A stretch of 13,377 nt of DNA from Candidatus Peregrinibacteria bacterium (GTDB taxonomy: Bacteria > Patescibacteriota > Gracilibacteria > UM-FILTER-43-11), in contig JACRIF010000008.1 in assembly GCA_016220125.1 (NCBI GenBank), forward strand, positions 1 to 13,377, written 5' to 3'. This document shows, piece by piece, positions 8,058 through 13,377 of this stretch (its first letter is position 1; every line of letters starts with the position of its first letter). Both the position numbers and the translations under genes were made by a program. Under the pieces are notes generated by a model that saw nothing but the letters and a program-made list of their open reading frames with translations, was not told the DNA's origin and did no database searches.

Positions 8058-8780
8058 ATGATCGTCCGAAACCCTGACCAACGAGTCGCCGTGCTCGTGG
8101 ATGTGCAGAACATCTATTATTCCGCGCGCAATTTATTCAGCACCAAAGTCAACTTCAAGGCCCTGCTCAAGCATGTGACGCACGGCCGCCTGCTGGTGCG
8201 CGCCATCGCCTATGTGATCAACGCCGAGGCCGCGGGCGAGAAGGTGAACTTCTTCGAGGCGGTGAACGAGGCCGGCTTCGAGGTGAAAGAGAAGGAGCTC
8301 ACCGTATTCCTCGGGGGAGCCAAGAAAGGCGACTGGGACCTTGGCATCGCCATGGATGCTATTCGCCTTGGCCACAAGGTCGATTCGGTCGTGCTGATCA
8401 GCGGAGACGGAGATTTCTGCCCGCTCGTGAACTATTTGCAACAATCGCTGGGCTGTCTGGTTGAAGTGGTCGCTTTCAAACACACCACCAACCACACGCT
8501 CATCACCATGGCCGATGATTTCACGGATATCGAGGCGCACAAGACGGAATTGCTGTTCCGCTCGCGACCCGAGGGGAAGAAGCACCCGACCCCCGCTGGA
8601 GCCAAAAAGGCGGCAACCACCCGCAGGACGTTGCCCATGGCGCCCGCGACCCAGCAAGGTCCCGCGACCCCTGTAACTCCTGCGCCCCGACCCACGCCTC
8701 CAACCCCTCCCGCCCCGTTCACCCCTCCGCATTCGGGACCCACGCCTCCGCCCATTCCGCCGAAGCCGTACATTGTCTAA
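8058..8780 (+). CDS. NYN-domain (LabA/DUF88-like) predicted ribonuclease with proline-rich tail
   Basis: The 240-residue protein has an N-terminal NYN (PIN-like) domain over about residues 8-165. Conserved acidic positions are visible: D15 in VLVDVQNIYY, D94 and D100 in KGDWDLGIAMDAI, and D117/D119 in ISGDGDFCPLV. In NYN and PIN nucleases these coordinate a metal ion for RNA cleavage, so a cytoplasmic RNase role is predicted by family. From about residue 170 the chain becomes Pro/Thr/Ala-rich (repeated PxP and TPPxPP steps) and ends in PKPYIV, which looks disordered and may bind a partner. The gene is GC-rich (35/60 at 8281-8340), unlike its left neighbours, has its own promoter candidate and a strong terminator, and so appears to be a single-gene unit. 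RNA target unknown. Confidence 0.9.
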   Translation: MIVRNPDQRVAVLVDVQNIYYSARNLFSTKVNFKALLKHVTHGRLLVRAIAYVINAEAAGEKVNFFEAVNEAGFEVKEKELTVFLGGAKKGDWDLGIAMDAIRLGHKVDSVVLISGDGDFCPLVNYLQQSLGCLVEVVAFKHTTNHTLITMADDFTDIEAHKTELLFRSRPEGKKHPTPAGAKKAATTRRTLPMAPATQQGPATPVTPAPRPTPPTPPAPFTPPHSGPTPPPIPPKPYIV

Positions 8781-8791
8781 ACCATTCAACG

Positions 8792-8826
8792 AAAGCCCCC
8801 TCCACCATGTGGAGGGGGCTTTTTTT
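8792..8826 (+). terminator. Intrinsic terminator after the NYN gene
   Basis: A perfect 14-bp stem (AAAGCCCCCTCCAC at 8792-8805 with its complement at 8809-8822) encloses the 3-nt loop CAT and is followed by a T run through 8826. It lies 11 nt after the stop codon. Because the metallophosphoesterase gene ends at 8835 on the other strand, the hairpin may serve both convergent genes, though the T tract on the minus strand is only three bases. Confidence 0.93.
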
Positions 8827-8834
8827 AGAACGGG

Positions 8835-10016
8835 CTAGAGGGACTTGAGCTTGATCGCCACGATTTCGGATTGATTGAACAGGCGAAGTGGCGGGCCCCA
8901 GGTGCCAACCCCCGAGCTCACATACAGATTGAAACCATTTTCAGTGAAAAGGCCATGATCATGGCCGTTGTAGACCCAATGGGCAATCCAGCTGAAAGGC
9001 GGGAACTGACCCTGATGCGTGTGGCCGGACAGTTGCAGATCCACGCCTTTGGAGGCAGCGTAGGAAAAATTCATATCCGGTTTCCAGTACGTGCTGGTCT
9101 GCTGACCGCTCCGTGTCCCATTGGTGTGCAACACATTGGTGGGTGTGTGGTACATGAGGATGGTCGGCTTTTTCGGATCGTAACCCGTGGATTCAAAAAC
9201 CGATCGGGGGTCGTCGGCAAGCCCGGCGAGTGGATAGTCGACCCCGACCAACTGAAGACCCTCGAGGTCGATGGCTGTGTCTTTCAGATAGCGGATTTTC
9301 GTCTTGGCCAGGATCGGAAGCGCGTTCTCGAGACCCAAGTACCCTTCGTGATTTCCTGTGATGAAATACACCCCCTGCTTGGCCTGGAGGCTATCGAGCG
9401 GTTCAATGAAGCCAGTCAGGTCGCCATCCATGCCGTCGAACAGGTCGCCGGTGATCAAAACAAGATCGGGTTTGAGCGCATTCACCTTTTTAGCCACGGT
9501 TTCCATGAATCCGGCGCGATGGATGGCACCCAAATGCACATCGGAAAGCTGAACCACGGTCTTGCCGACCCAACTGGCGGGTAGGTTTTTCAATCCAACT
9601 TCGATATTCTGAACCACGGGGTGAAACGCATTCCACACGCCGTACAGCGCGACCGCGACCGCCAGCCCGAAAGCGGCCGACGTGATGTGGACGAGGGGCA
9701 ATTGAACATGCGCCACCCGTGAAAGTCCGACCAAGGCCCATATGAAAACGGTCGCGAAAAGCAATTGAACCAACAGCCCGACCCAGAATGCGGAAACGAG
9801 GTAGTAGAGATTAAAAAGGATGTTTCCGTGGAGGCGGATCAGCAGGGCGGAGAGGAAAAAGCTCAACGGAAGGATAAAAACGGCCCACAGCATCATGTTT
9901 TTAGAGCCTGTGTCGGTGATGCCGAAAAAATGGATCGCGGAAAAGTAGAGCGCGAAGTGCGCGCCGAGCAAAAGCGAGATGAAAACACAGAAAAACAGGA
10001 TAAAGCGGAAAACCAT
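8835..10016 (-). CDS. Membrane-anchored calcineurin-like metallophosphoesterase
   Basis: The 393-residue protein has four N-terminal hydrophobic segments (about 4-27, 40-60, 67-98 and 108-130), followed by a calcineurin-like phosphoesterase domain. All signature motifs are present: DVHLG (D159, H161), GDLFDG (D191), GNHE (N222, H223), H290 in MYHTP, and GHTHQG (H332, H334). These bind two metal ions in this family. The arrangement, with a membrane region and then a cytosolic or external catalytic domain, matches the YkuE/YaeI-like group, of which some act on lipid-linked phosphates such as UDP-diacylglucosamine; the substrate here is unknown. The ATG at 10016 is one base from a heptamer-repeat array that forms the entire near leader, and no Shine-Dalgarno sequence is present. 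pyrF lies 178 bp upstream on the same strand. Confidence 0.92.
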   Translation of the reverse strand: MVFRFILFFCVFISLLLGAHFALYFSAIHFFGITDTGSKNMMLWAVFILPLSFFLSALLIRLHGNILFNLYYLVSAFWVGLLVQLLFATVFIWALVGLSRVAHVQLPLVHITSAAFGLAVAVALYGVWNAFHPVVQNIEVGLKNLPASWVGKTVVQLSDVHLGAIHRAGFMETVAKKVNALKPDLVLITGDLFDGMDGDLTGFIEPLDSLQAKQGVYFITGNHEGYLGLENALPILAKTKIRYLKDTAIDLEGLQLVGVDYPLAGLADDPRSVFESTGYDPKKPTILMYHTPTNVLHTNGTRSGQQTSTYWKPDMNFSYAASKGVDLQLSGHTHQGQFPPFSWIAHWVYNGHDHGLFTENGFNLYVSSGVGTWGPPLRLFNQSEIVAIKLKSL

Positions 10017-10017
10017 G

Positions 10018-10052
10018 CTAGGTATTAGGTGTTAGGAATTAGGTGTTAGGCA
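10018..10052. repeat. Heptamer tandem array, five TTAGGNN units
   Basis: Five in-phase 7-bp units lie directly in front of the metallophosphoesterase start: CTAGGTA, TTAGGTG, TTAGGAA, TTAGGTG and TTAGGCA. The TAGG core is constant and the last two bases vary. The pattern is like the short tandemly repeated repetitive (STRR) heptamers known from cyanobacterial intergenic DNA, though the unit differs. It sits in the leader of the gene on the minus strand. Confidence 0.85.
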
Positions 10053-10056
10053 TTCG

Positions 10057-10171
10057 TTTTTCATCCAGAGCGAAGCGTGGGATCTCCCGAACTACCGACC
10101 GACCATGTTGGGCAACGAGAAGGCGGGGAGATTCTTCGCTCCCGCAAAAGTGCGGGGCTCTGAATGAAAAA
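10057..10171. repeat. Palindromic MITE/REP-like intergenic element
   Basis: An imperfect inverted repeat of about 115 bp has outer arms TTTTTCATCCAGAGC (10057-10071) and GCTCTGAATGAAAAA (10157-10171), 14 of 15 pairing. Inner arms are GAAG...GGATCTCCC (10072-10088) and GGGGAGATTCTTC (10125-10137). The right arm contains an extra hairpin, CCCGCA-AAAG-TGCGGG (10141-10156). The GAGCGAAGC...GGATCT wording resembles a palindromic intergenic repeat common in many bacterial and metagenomic genomes. It carries no ORF of its own worth calling and lies 23 bp beyond the pyrF stop, so it could fold in that gene's 3' RNA. Confidence 0.7.
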
Positions 10172-10194
10172 ATTAATACGGTTCCAAAGAAAAA

Positions 10195-11115
10195 TTAGAA
10201 CAAGCGATTCAGATCGTCCTTCATCCGCAGGGCGGCATTGCGCGCGGCGTCGGCGTAGGCGCGCTCGTTCACTTTGTCTTTCAGGTAGGCGAAGATGATC
10301 CCGCGGGAAGAGTTGACGATAGCCCCCGTGCCATTCTCGTGGAAATTCGGCTTCACATCCTCGGCGGTGCCCCCCTGGGCCCCGTAGCCTGGCACCAGAA
10401 TGATCTGGTTGGGCATGAGCAAACGAAGGTTGTGGGCGTCTTCGGGATAGGTGGCCCCGACCACGGCGCCCACCGATGAATAGCCGCTTTCGCCGATCAG
10501 ATCCCGGCCCCAACCTTCGACCAAGCCGGCCACCAGTTCGTCCATCATCTGGTCGCCCACAGGCTGACCCTGAATCTCGTCCGCGGACTCGTTGGAAGTT
10601 CGAACCAGGGCGAAAATGCCCTTTCCCTGCTCTTTGCAAACTTTGGTGAAGGGCGCAATGCTGTCGGTGCCCAAATAGGGATTCACGGTCAGCGCATCCG
10701 CATTCATCATGGGGGTGGGAGCGCCGAACACATCAACCATCCCCAAATGGCCGTCGGCGTAGGCCTCGGCCGTGGAGCCGATGTCGCCCCGTTTCGCATC
10801 GCCAATCACCAGCATGCCCTTTTTCTGGGCATAGGCGATGGTGTCCTCATAGGCCTTCAGGCCCGCATGGCCGTACTGCTCGTAAAAGGCGATCTGGGGC
10901 TTCACGGCGGGAACGATGTCGAAAATCGCGTCGATCAGCCCGCGGTTGAACATCAGGATCGCGGCGGCGACCGCCTCGGGGGTCTTGCCGAACTGGTTGA
11001 TGGCCTCGTCCTTCAGGTACGAGGGAATATCCTTGAGCCGGGGATCCAAGCCCACCATCGAGGGATTCTGGAGCTCCTTAATGCGATACGAAAGTTGATC
11101 ACCAAAGTGCTTCAT
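10195..11115 (-). CDS. pyrF: Orotidine 5'-phosphate decarboxylase, type II
   Basis: The 306-residue enzyme converts orotidine 5'-phosphate to UMP, the last step of de novo pyrimidine synthesis, in the cytoplasm. Visible motifs are VGLDPR (21-26), VKPQIAFYE (71-79), the catalytic DAKRGDIGST (D106, K108, D111), NPYLG (145-149), VPGYGAQGG (241-249, phosphate-binding loop) and NSSRGI (268-273). The length near 300 and these forms of the motifs point to the longer type-II (TIGR02127-like) group, not the ~230-residue type I. The first codon is ATG at 11115; the upstream sequence is pyrimidine-rich (TTCTTTTTCCT) with no Shine-Dalgarno site. No other pyr gene is in the window. The gene is flanked on both sides by palindromic repeats and is probably transcribed alone or with the metallophosphoesterase gene. 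Confidence 0.97.
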   Translation of the reverse strand: MKHFGDQLSYRIKELQNPSMVGLDPRLKDIPSYLKDEAINQFGKTPEAVAAAILMFNRGLIDAIFDIVPAVKPQIAFYEQYGHAGLKAYEDTIAYAQKKGMLVIGDAKRGDIGSTAEAYADGHLGMVDVFGAPTPMMNADALTVNPYLGTDSIAPFTKVCKEQGKGIFALVRTSNESADEIQGQPVGDQMMDELVAGLVEGWGRDLIGESGYSSVGAVVGATYPEDAHNLRLLMPNQIILVPGYGAQGGTAEDVKPNFHENGTGAIVNSSRGIIFAYLKDKVNERAYADAARNAALRMKDDLNRLF

Positions 11116-11130
11116 AGGAAAAAGAATTTA

Positions 11131-11136
11131 AATTTA
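11131..11136 (-). promoter_or_regulatory. Possible -10 element of pyrF
   Basis: On the minus strand TGTAAATT occurs 15 nt before the pyrF ATG; TAAATT matches the -10 consensus at four of six positions. No good -35 is found at 16-18 bp. If used, the leader would be under 10 nt, which would fit the missing Shine-Dalgarno site. Confidence 0.25.
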
Positions 11137-11204
11137 CACTCAGACCATCGTAAGTCGAAAAGGCAAAAACTCAAAATGCATTGAGGGAAAACACCCACGC
11201 TAAG

Positions 11205-11261
11205 ACCACCTCCCGGCTCCGCCGTACTCCTCCTCATGCGAGGAGGAGAAACTTTGGAGTG
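11205..11261. repeat. Small palindromic element with a GAGGAGGAG hairpin
   Basis: A perfect 9-bp stem CTCCTCCTC (11227-11235) / GAGGAGGAG (11240-11248) with loop ATGC sits inside a longer unit whose ends, CCAC(C)TCC and GGA(G)TGG, are roughly inverted. The CCCGGCTCCGCCGTACTCC left arm is GC-rich and distinct from its AT-rich surroundings. It is a REP/MITE-like intergenic element by appearance and encodes nothing recognisable. The exact ends are uncertain. Confidence 0.5.
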
Positions 11262-11290
11262 GAAATTTTACGCCAAAAACAATAAACAAT

Positions 11291-11354
11291 CCCTCGCCCA
11301 TCGTGGGAGAGGGCCGACTCCGCACGCGCTTTCGCTGCGGAGACGGGGTGAGGG
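11291..11354. repeat. Cloverleaf-like palindromic repeat, possible terminator of the TPR gene
   Basis: The ends CCCTCGCCC (from 11291) and GGGGTGAGGG (to 11354) pair imperfectly. Inside are two hairpins: CCCTCGCCCA / TGGGAGAGGG (11291-11300 and 11304-11313, one mismatch) and CTCCGCA / TGCGGAG (11318-11324 and 11336-11342) with an inner GCG-CTTT-CGC. The element begins 6 bp after the stop of the minus-strand TPR gene, and beyond it the minus strand reads TTGTTTATTGTTTTT, so the last hairpin could terminate transcription. Similar CCCTC...GAGGG palindromes are frequent intergenic repeats in bacteria. Confidence 0.6.
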
Positions 11355-11360
11355 CCCCAA

Positions 11361-12182
11361 CTACCGGCTCAGCGCCTTCTCCAGCTCGTTCATGCGGATG
11401 CGCACGTCCTGCGCGCCCTCGCGGGCCTTTTCGTTGTAGGGTTCCATGGTCAAAATCCGCTCGTAGGCGAACAAGGCGTTTTCGTAATCCTCGGCGTCGC
11501 GGCAGGATTCGGCGAGCAGGAAAATAGTGGCGGTGTCGCGAGGACGAAGCTCAGCGGCGCGACGGAAGCATTCGGCGGAAAGCGAAGGGCGCATCAACAG
11601 GAAATAGAGACGGCCCAACGCCACCCATTTTTTCTCGTCCTTCTCGTCGATCTCAATGGCCAACACATATGAGGCCACGGCGTCTTTGTATTGCTTCCAC
11701 TTGGCGTAGATCTTGCCCATGTTTTCGTAGATGTCGGGGTTTTTCGGATCCATTTCGGACAAGCGCTTGTACAACTCTTCGGCGCGCTTGAGATCGCCGC
11801 TTTCCATATAAACCGCAGCGAGCCGGATGGACACCGGGAGCTCGTCGCGCGTGAGCGTGAGGGACTGGATCAGCAATTTCTTGGCCTCGTTCCACTGTTT
11901 CTTGGCCATGGCCATCTCGGCCTTGCGGTAAATGGTTTTGAATTCGGACACGTCGTATTTTTTCTTCGACTGCTCTTTCAAATACGATTCCTTGAAGCGC
12001 TCGTCGGATGCCTCTTTCACCCGCTCCTTTTGGAGCTCTTTCACCTTTTGGGTGACCTCCTTGTCGAACTGCGCCCGCTTCACATGCTCAAAAATCCAGT
12101 TGCGCCGAACAACAATGACGACGATTGCCAGCAATGATGCGATGAAGATATAGAGCTGAGGCATAGGCAGTGACAAAATCAC
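11361..12182 (-). CDS. Membrane-anchored tetratricopeptide-repeat protein
   Basis: The 273-residue product has one N-terminal hydrophobic helix (about residues 8-26, then RRNW), a charged Lys/Glu-rich probable coiled coil (about 30-80), and around five TPR units from residue 84 to 255, for example AVYMESGDLKRAEELYKRL, MGKIYAKWKQYKDAVASYV and FAYERILTMEP. TPRs are protein-binding scaffolds, so a cytoplasmic docking role at the membrane is likely, partner unknown. The longest reading starts at GTG 12182. An internal ATG at 12164 (MPQLYIF...) starts right before the helix and is an equally likely start. An AAGGAGG lies 21 nt before the GTG, too far for a normal ribosome site. The gene follows holB by 31 nt and is probably co-transcribed with it. 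Confidence 0.87.
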   Translation of the reverse strand: MILSLPMPQLYIFIASLLAIVVIVVRRNWIFEHVKRAQFDKEVTQKVKELQKERVKEASDERFKESYLKEQSKKKYDVSEFKTIYRKAEMAMAKKQWNEAKKLLIQSLTLTRDELPVSIRLAAVYMESGDLKRAEELYKRLSEMDPKNPDIYENMGKIYAKWKQYKDAVASYVLAIEIDEKDEKKWVALGRLYFLLMRPSLSAECFRRAAELRPRDTATIFLLAESCRDAEDYENALFAYERILTMEPYNEKAREGAQDVRIRMNELEKALSR

Positions 12183-12213
12183 GGATGTTTTGTTTTGGTG
12201 TTGCCTCCTTGTC

Positions 12214-13149
12214 TCAGTTTTTCTCCGTGAGGAGCATCAGATTCTCCAACACGAGTTTTCGGTTCACGTTCCTGTCGATAAGATAGCGCGATTTCTCGAG
12301 AAACTCAAACAAATTCACCAGATCCTCGAGGGAGAACCGACCCGTCAGCGCGTGACGGGGCATTTTCATGTATTCGAACACCAGCTTGCGCAGGTAGCGA
12401 GTGAGCGAATCGAGGAACAATTCGACTTCGCCGTCCTCCTGTTCGATCGCCTCGACAAATTGAAACTTTTGGACCAGGTCGTTGCGCTTGAGAAAGGTCT
12501 CGATCTGGTTGTAGAGCGCCTTGTGGCGATCGAAGGCGACAGGCTCGCGGATGAGGGTGATGGCCAACCCCGGGCGACCCTGGGCCATGACAATGGCCTC
12601 ATCCATCTCGGGGCGCTCCCCGAACTCTTTGACCAAATACTGCCTGAGCACCGCATCATCGACCGTGGAAAACGGAATGTGCCGCACGCGGGACTGGACC
12701 GTGAGGAGCACCTGGTCGATATGGTTGGTGGTGAGGAGGAACAAGGTGCCTTCGGGCGGCTCCTCCAGGGTTTTGAGGAAGGAATTTTGCGCCTCGGGGG
12801 GCATGCGCTCGACATTTTCAATGAGGATAACCCGAACTTTTCCCTGGCGGGTGAGGTGGGTCTTGCGAATCAACTCGCGCACCTCGTCGATTTTGATGGA
12901 TTCGCCCTCGTCTTTCACAAAAAGGGTGTCCGGATGCGTGCCCGCCAGAACCGCCCTGCAGTCTTTGCACACACCGCAAAAACCGTTGGGGCATTGCAAA
13001 ATGCCGGCAAACGCGCGCGCCACGCGAAACTTTCCGCTCTGCTTGGGTCCCGAAAAAAGATAGGCATGCGCCACATTTCCGTCGCGGAGGTCTTTTTCCA
13101 GCCCCAACAACTGTTGCTGGTGGCCGACGATGTCCCAGTTGTGGACCAT
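12214..13149 (-). CDS. holB: DNA polymerase III delta' subunit (clamp-loader AAA+ ATPase-like)
   Basis: The 311-residue protein fits the delta' subunit of the replicative clamp loader, which with gamma/tau and delta loads the sliding clamp. An N-terminal VGHQQQLLGLEKDL segment is followed by the P-loop GPKQSGK (34-40), a four-cysteine zinc site (C53, C58, C61, C64), a degenerate Walker-B-like ILIENVERM (108-116), the very conserved NSFLKTLEEPP (122-132), sensor-1 TTNHIDQVLLTVQSR, and a helical C-terminal collar region. The usual SRC arginine-finger motif is SRV here; the arginine is kept. Gamma/tau also share this fold, but the short length and degenerate Walker B favour delta'. The gene has its own upstream TATAAT and is followed by the TPR gene after 31 nt. 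No Shine-Dalgarno site precedes the ATG. Confidence 0.9.
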   Translation of the reverse strand: MVHNWDIVGHQQQLLGLEKDLRDGNVAHAYLFSGPKQSGKFRVARAFAGILQCPNGFCGVCKDCRAVLAGTHPDTLFVKDEGESIKIDEVRELIRKTHLTRQGKVRVILIENVERMPPEAQNSFLKTLEEPPEGTLFLLTTNHIDQVLLTVQSRVRHIPFSTVDDAVLRQYLVKEFGERPEMDEAIVMAQGRPGLAITLIREPVAFDRHKALYNQIETFLKRNDLVQKFQFVEAIEQEDGEVELFLDSLTRYLRKLVFEYMKMPRHALTGRFSLEDLVNLFEFLEKSRYLIDRNVNRKLVLENLMLLTEKN

Positions 13150-13187
13150 GATTTCGAATGGGTGATACGACTGTTGCGCGAGATTGG

Positions 13188-13193
13188 ATTATA
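13188..13193 (-). promoter_or_regulatory. -10 element of the holB promoter
   Basis: On the minus strand ATGTATAATCC contains a perfect TATAAT 38 nt before the holB ATG. A 17-bp spacer would put the -35 (TTTCCT, 3 of 6 matches) at 13211-13216, inside the heptamer array, so the array may shape this promoter. Expected leader about 30 nt. Confidence 0.55.
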
Positions 13194-13201
13194 CATCCCT
13201 A

Positions 13202-13257
13202 TCAGGACTCAGGAAACAGGAATCAGTGGGTAGGTTGTAGTTTGTAGTGTGTAGGCA
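13202..13257. repeat. Heptamer tandem array, eight in-phase 7-bp units
   Basis: Eight consecutive units are in exact 7-bp phase: TCAGGAC, TCAGGAA, ACAGGAA, TCAGTGG, GTAGGTT, GTAGTTT, GTAGTGT and GTAGGCA. The core changes from TCAGG to GTAG part way, while the AG at positions 3-4 of every unit is constant. The final unit ends in GGCA, as does the last unit of the array at 10018-10052. Confidence 0.85.
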
Positions 13258-13269
13258 CATTTATTTTTA

Positions 13270-13304
13270 CTACAAGCTACAAACTACCACCTACAACCTA
13301 CTCA
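13270..13304. repeat. Inverted heptamer array, five CTACNNN units
   Basis: Five 7-bp units, CTACAAG, CTACAAA, CTACCAC, CTACAAC and CTACTCA, follow the previous array after a 12-bp AT-rich spacer. Reverse-complemented they read as GTAG heptamers, so the pair can form a long hairpin with 13230-13257: the outer GTAGGTTGTAG matches exactly, then one extra unit, then TTTGTAG matches again. Confidence 0.85.
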
Positions 13305-13338
13305 ATTTCCATCCGTGGCGCAGAAATTTAACCTAGTG

Positions 13339-13344
13339 TAAAAT
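13339..13344 (+). promoter_or_regulatory. Candidate -10 element of the tRNA-Leu promoter
   Basis: TAAAAT, preceded by TG, lies 8 bp before the first base of the tRNA and matches TATAAT at five of six positions. No clear -35 is seen at 16-18 bp. Confidence 0.4.
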
Positions 13345-13352
13345 GCCGACGT

Positions 13353-13377
13353 GCTCGGGTGGCGAAATTGGTAGACG
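13353..13377 (+). tRNA. tRNA-Leu, 5' part only (cut by window end)
   Basis: The last 25 bases fit the 5' part of a bacterial tRNA-Leu: the acceptor strand GCTCGGG (13353-13359), the T8-G9 linker, and a D-arm starting GCG followed by AAATTGGTAGACG. The AATTGGTAGACG D-loop is characteristic of leucine tRNAs. The anticodon and the rest lie outside the window, so the isoacceptor cannot be named. Confidence 0.88.

Noticed and set aside
8133..8789. A 218-codon frame antisense to the NYN gene
   Set aside because: It overlaps the NYN domain gene completely, translates to Arg/Gly-rich sequence without motifs, and runs into the terminator hairpin.
10018..10052. A CRISPR array or telomere
   Set aside because: Units are 7 bp with no spacers, far below CRISPR repeat length, and the array is internal to the chromosome segment between genes.
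12190..13233. A 347-codon plus-strand frame over holB
   Set aside because: It is the shadow of holB, whose P-loop, zinc cysteines and LEEPP motif are unambiguous on the minus strand.
13345..13352. tRNA starting at GCCGACG (13345)
   Set aside because: That reading puts the D-arm too far from the acceptor; starting at GCTCGGG (13353) gives the correct 7-bp acceptor, TG linker and GCG D-stem.

Overview
The window looks like a piece of a bacterial chromosome. Its housekeeping genes are bacterial (holB, type-II pyrF, a bacterial tRNA-Leu start) and are separated by short palindromic and heptamer repeats. None of the complete genes has a convincing, correctly spaced Shine-Dalgarno sequence. The phylum cannot be fixed from sequence alone. 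An uncultivated, metagenome-type lineage (for example the candidate phyla radiation) would fit the weak Shine-Dalgarno use and repeat style, but this is only a guess.

Region 1 (1-6101, + strand) is the 3' part of one giant secreted RHS/YD-repeat protein, open at the left edge. Its order is: a calcium-loop FG-GAP/VCBS-like piece with a TcdB/SpvB-like segment, a long YD-repeat region, five tandem 81-residue Ig-like domains, a fibronectin-like domain, a second beta domain, the RHS-associated core, and a 203-residue variable C-terminal tip. The tip carries a His/Asp pattern resembling zinc-dependent phospholipase C, so it is probably a polymorphic toxin.

Region 2 (6111-8057, + strand) is a markedly AT-rich stretch that begins in the toxin tip. 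It holds a four-helix membrane protein placed where an immunity gene would sit, an SDH/SppA-like Clp-fold protease homologue, a small ORF, and an intergenic spacer. The composition break at the tip suggests that tip and followers arrived together as a cassette.

Region 3 (8058-8826, + strand) is a GC-rich NYN-domain (LabA/DUF88-like) predicted RNase with a proline-rich tail. It ends in a perfect 14-bp intrinsic terminator.

Region 4 (8835-13149, - strand) carries a membrane-anchored metallophosphoesterase, pyrF, a membrane-anchored TPR protein and holB. holB and the TPR gene are 31 nt apart and look co-transcribed. The gaps around the other genes contain palindromic elements and a heptamer array. 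At the right edge a bipartite, partly inverted heptamer array lies between the divergent holB and tRNA-Leu, whose gene is cut by the window end.
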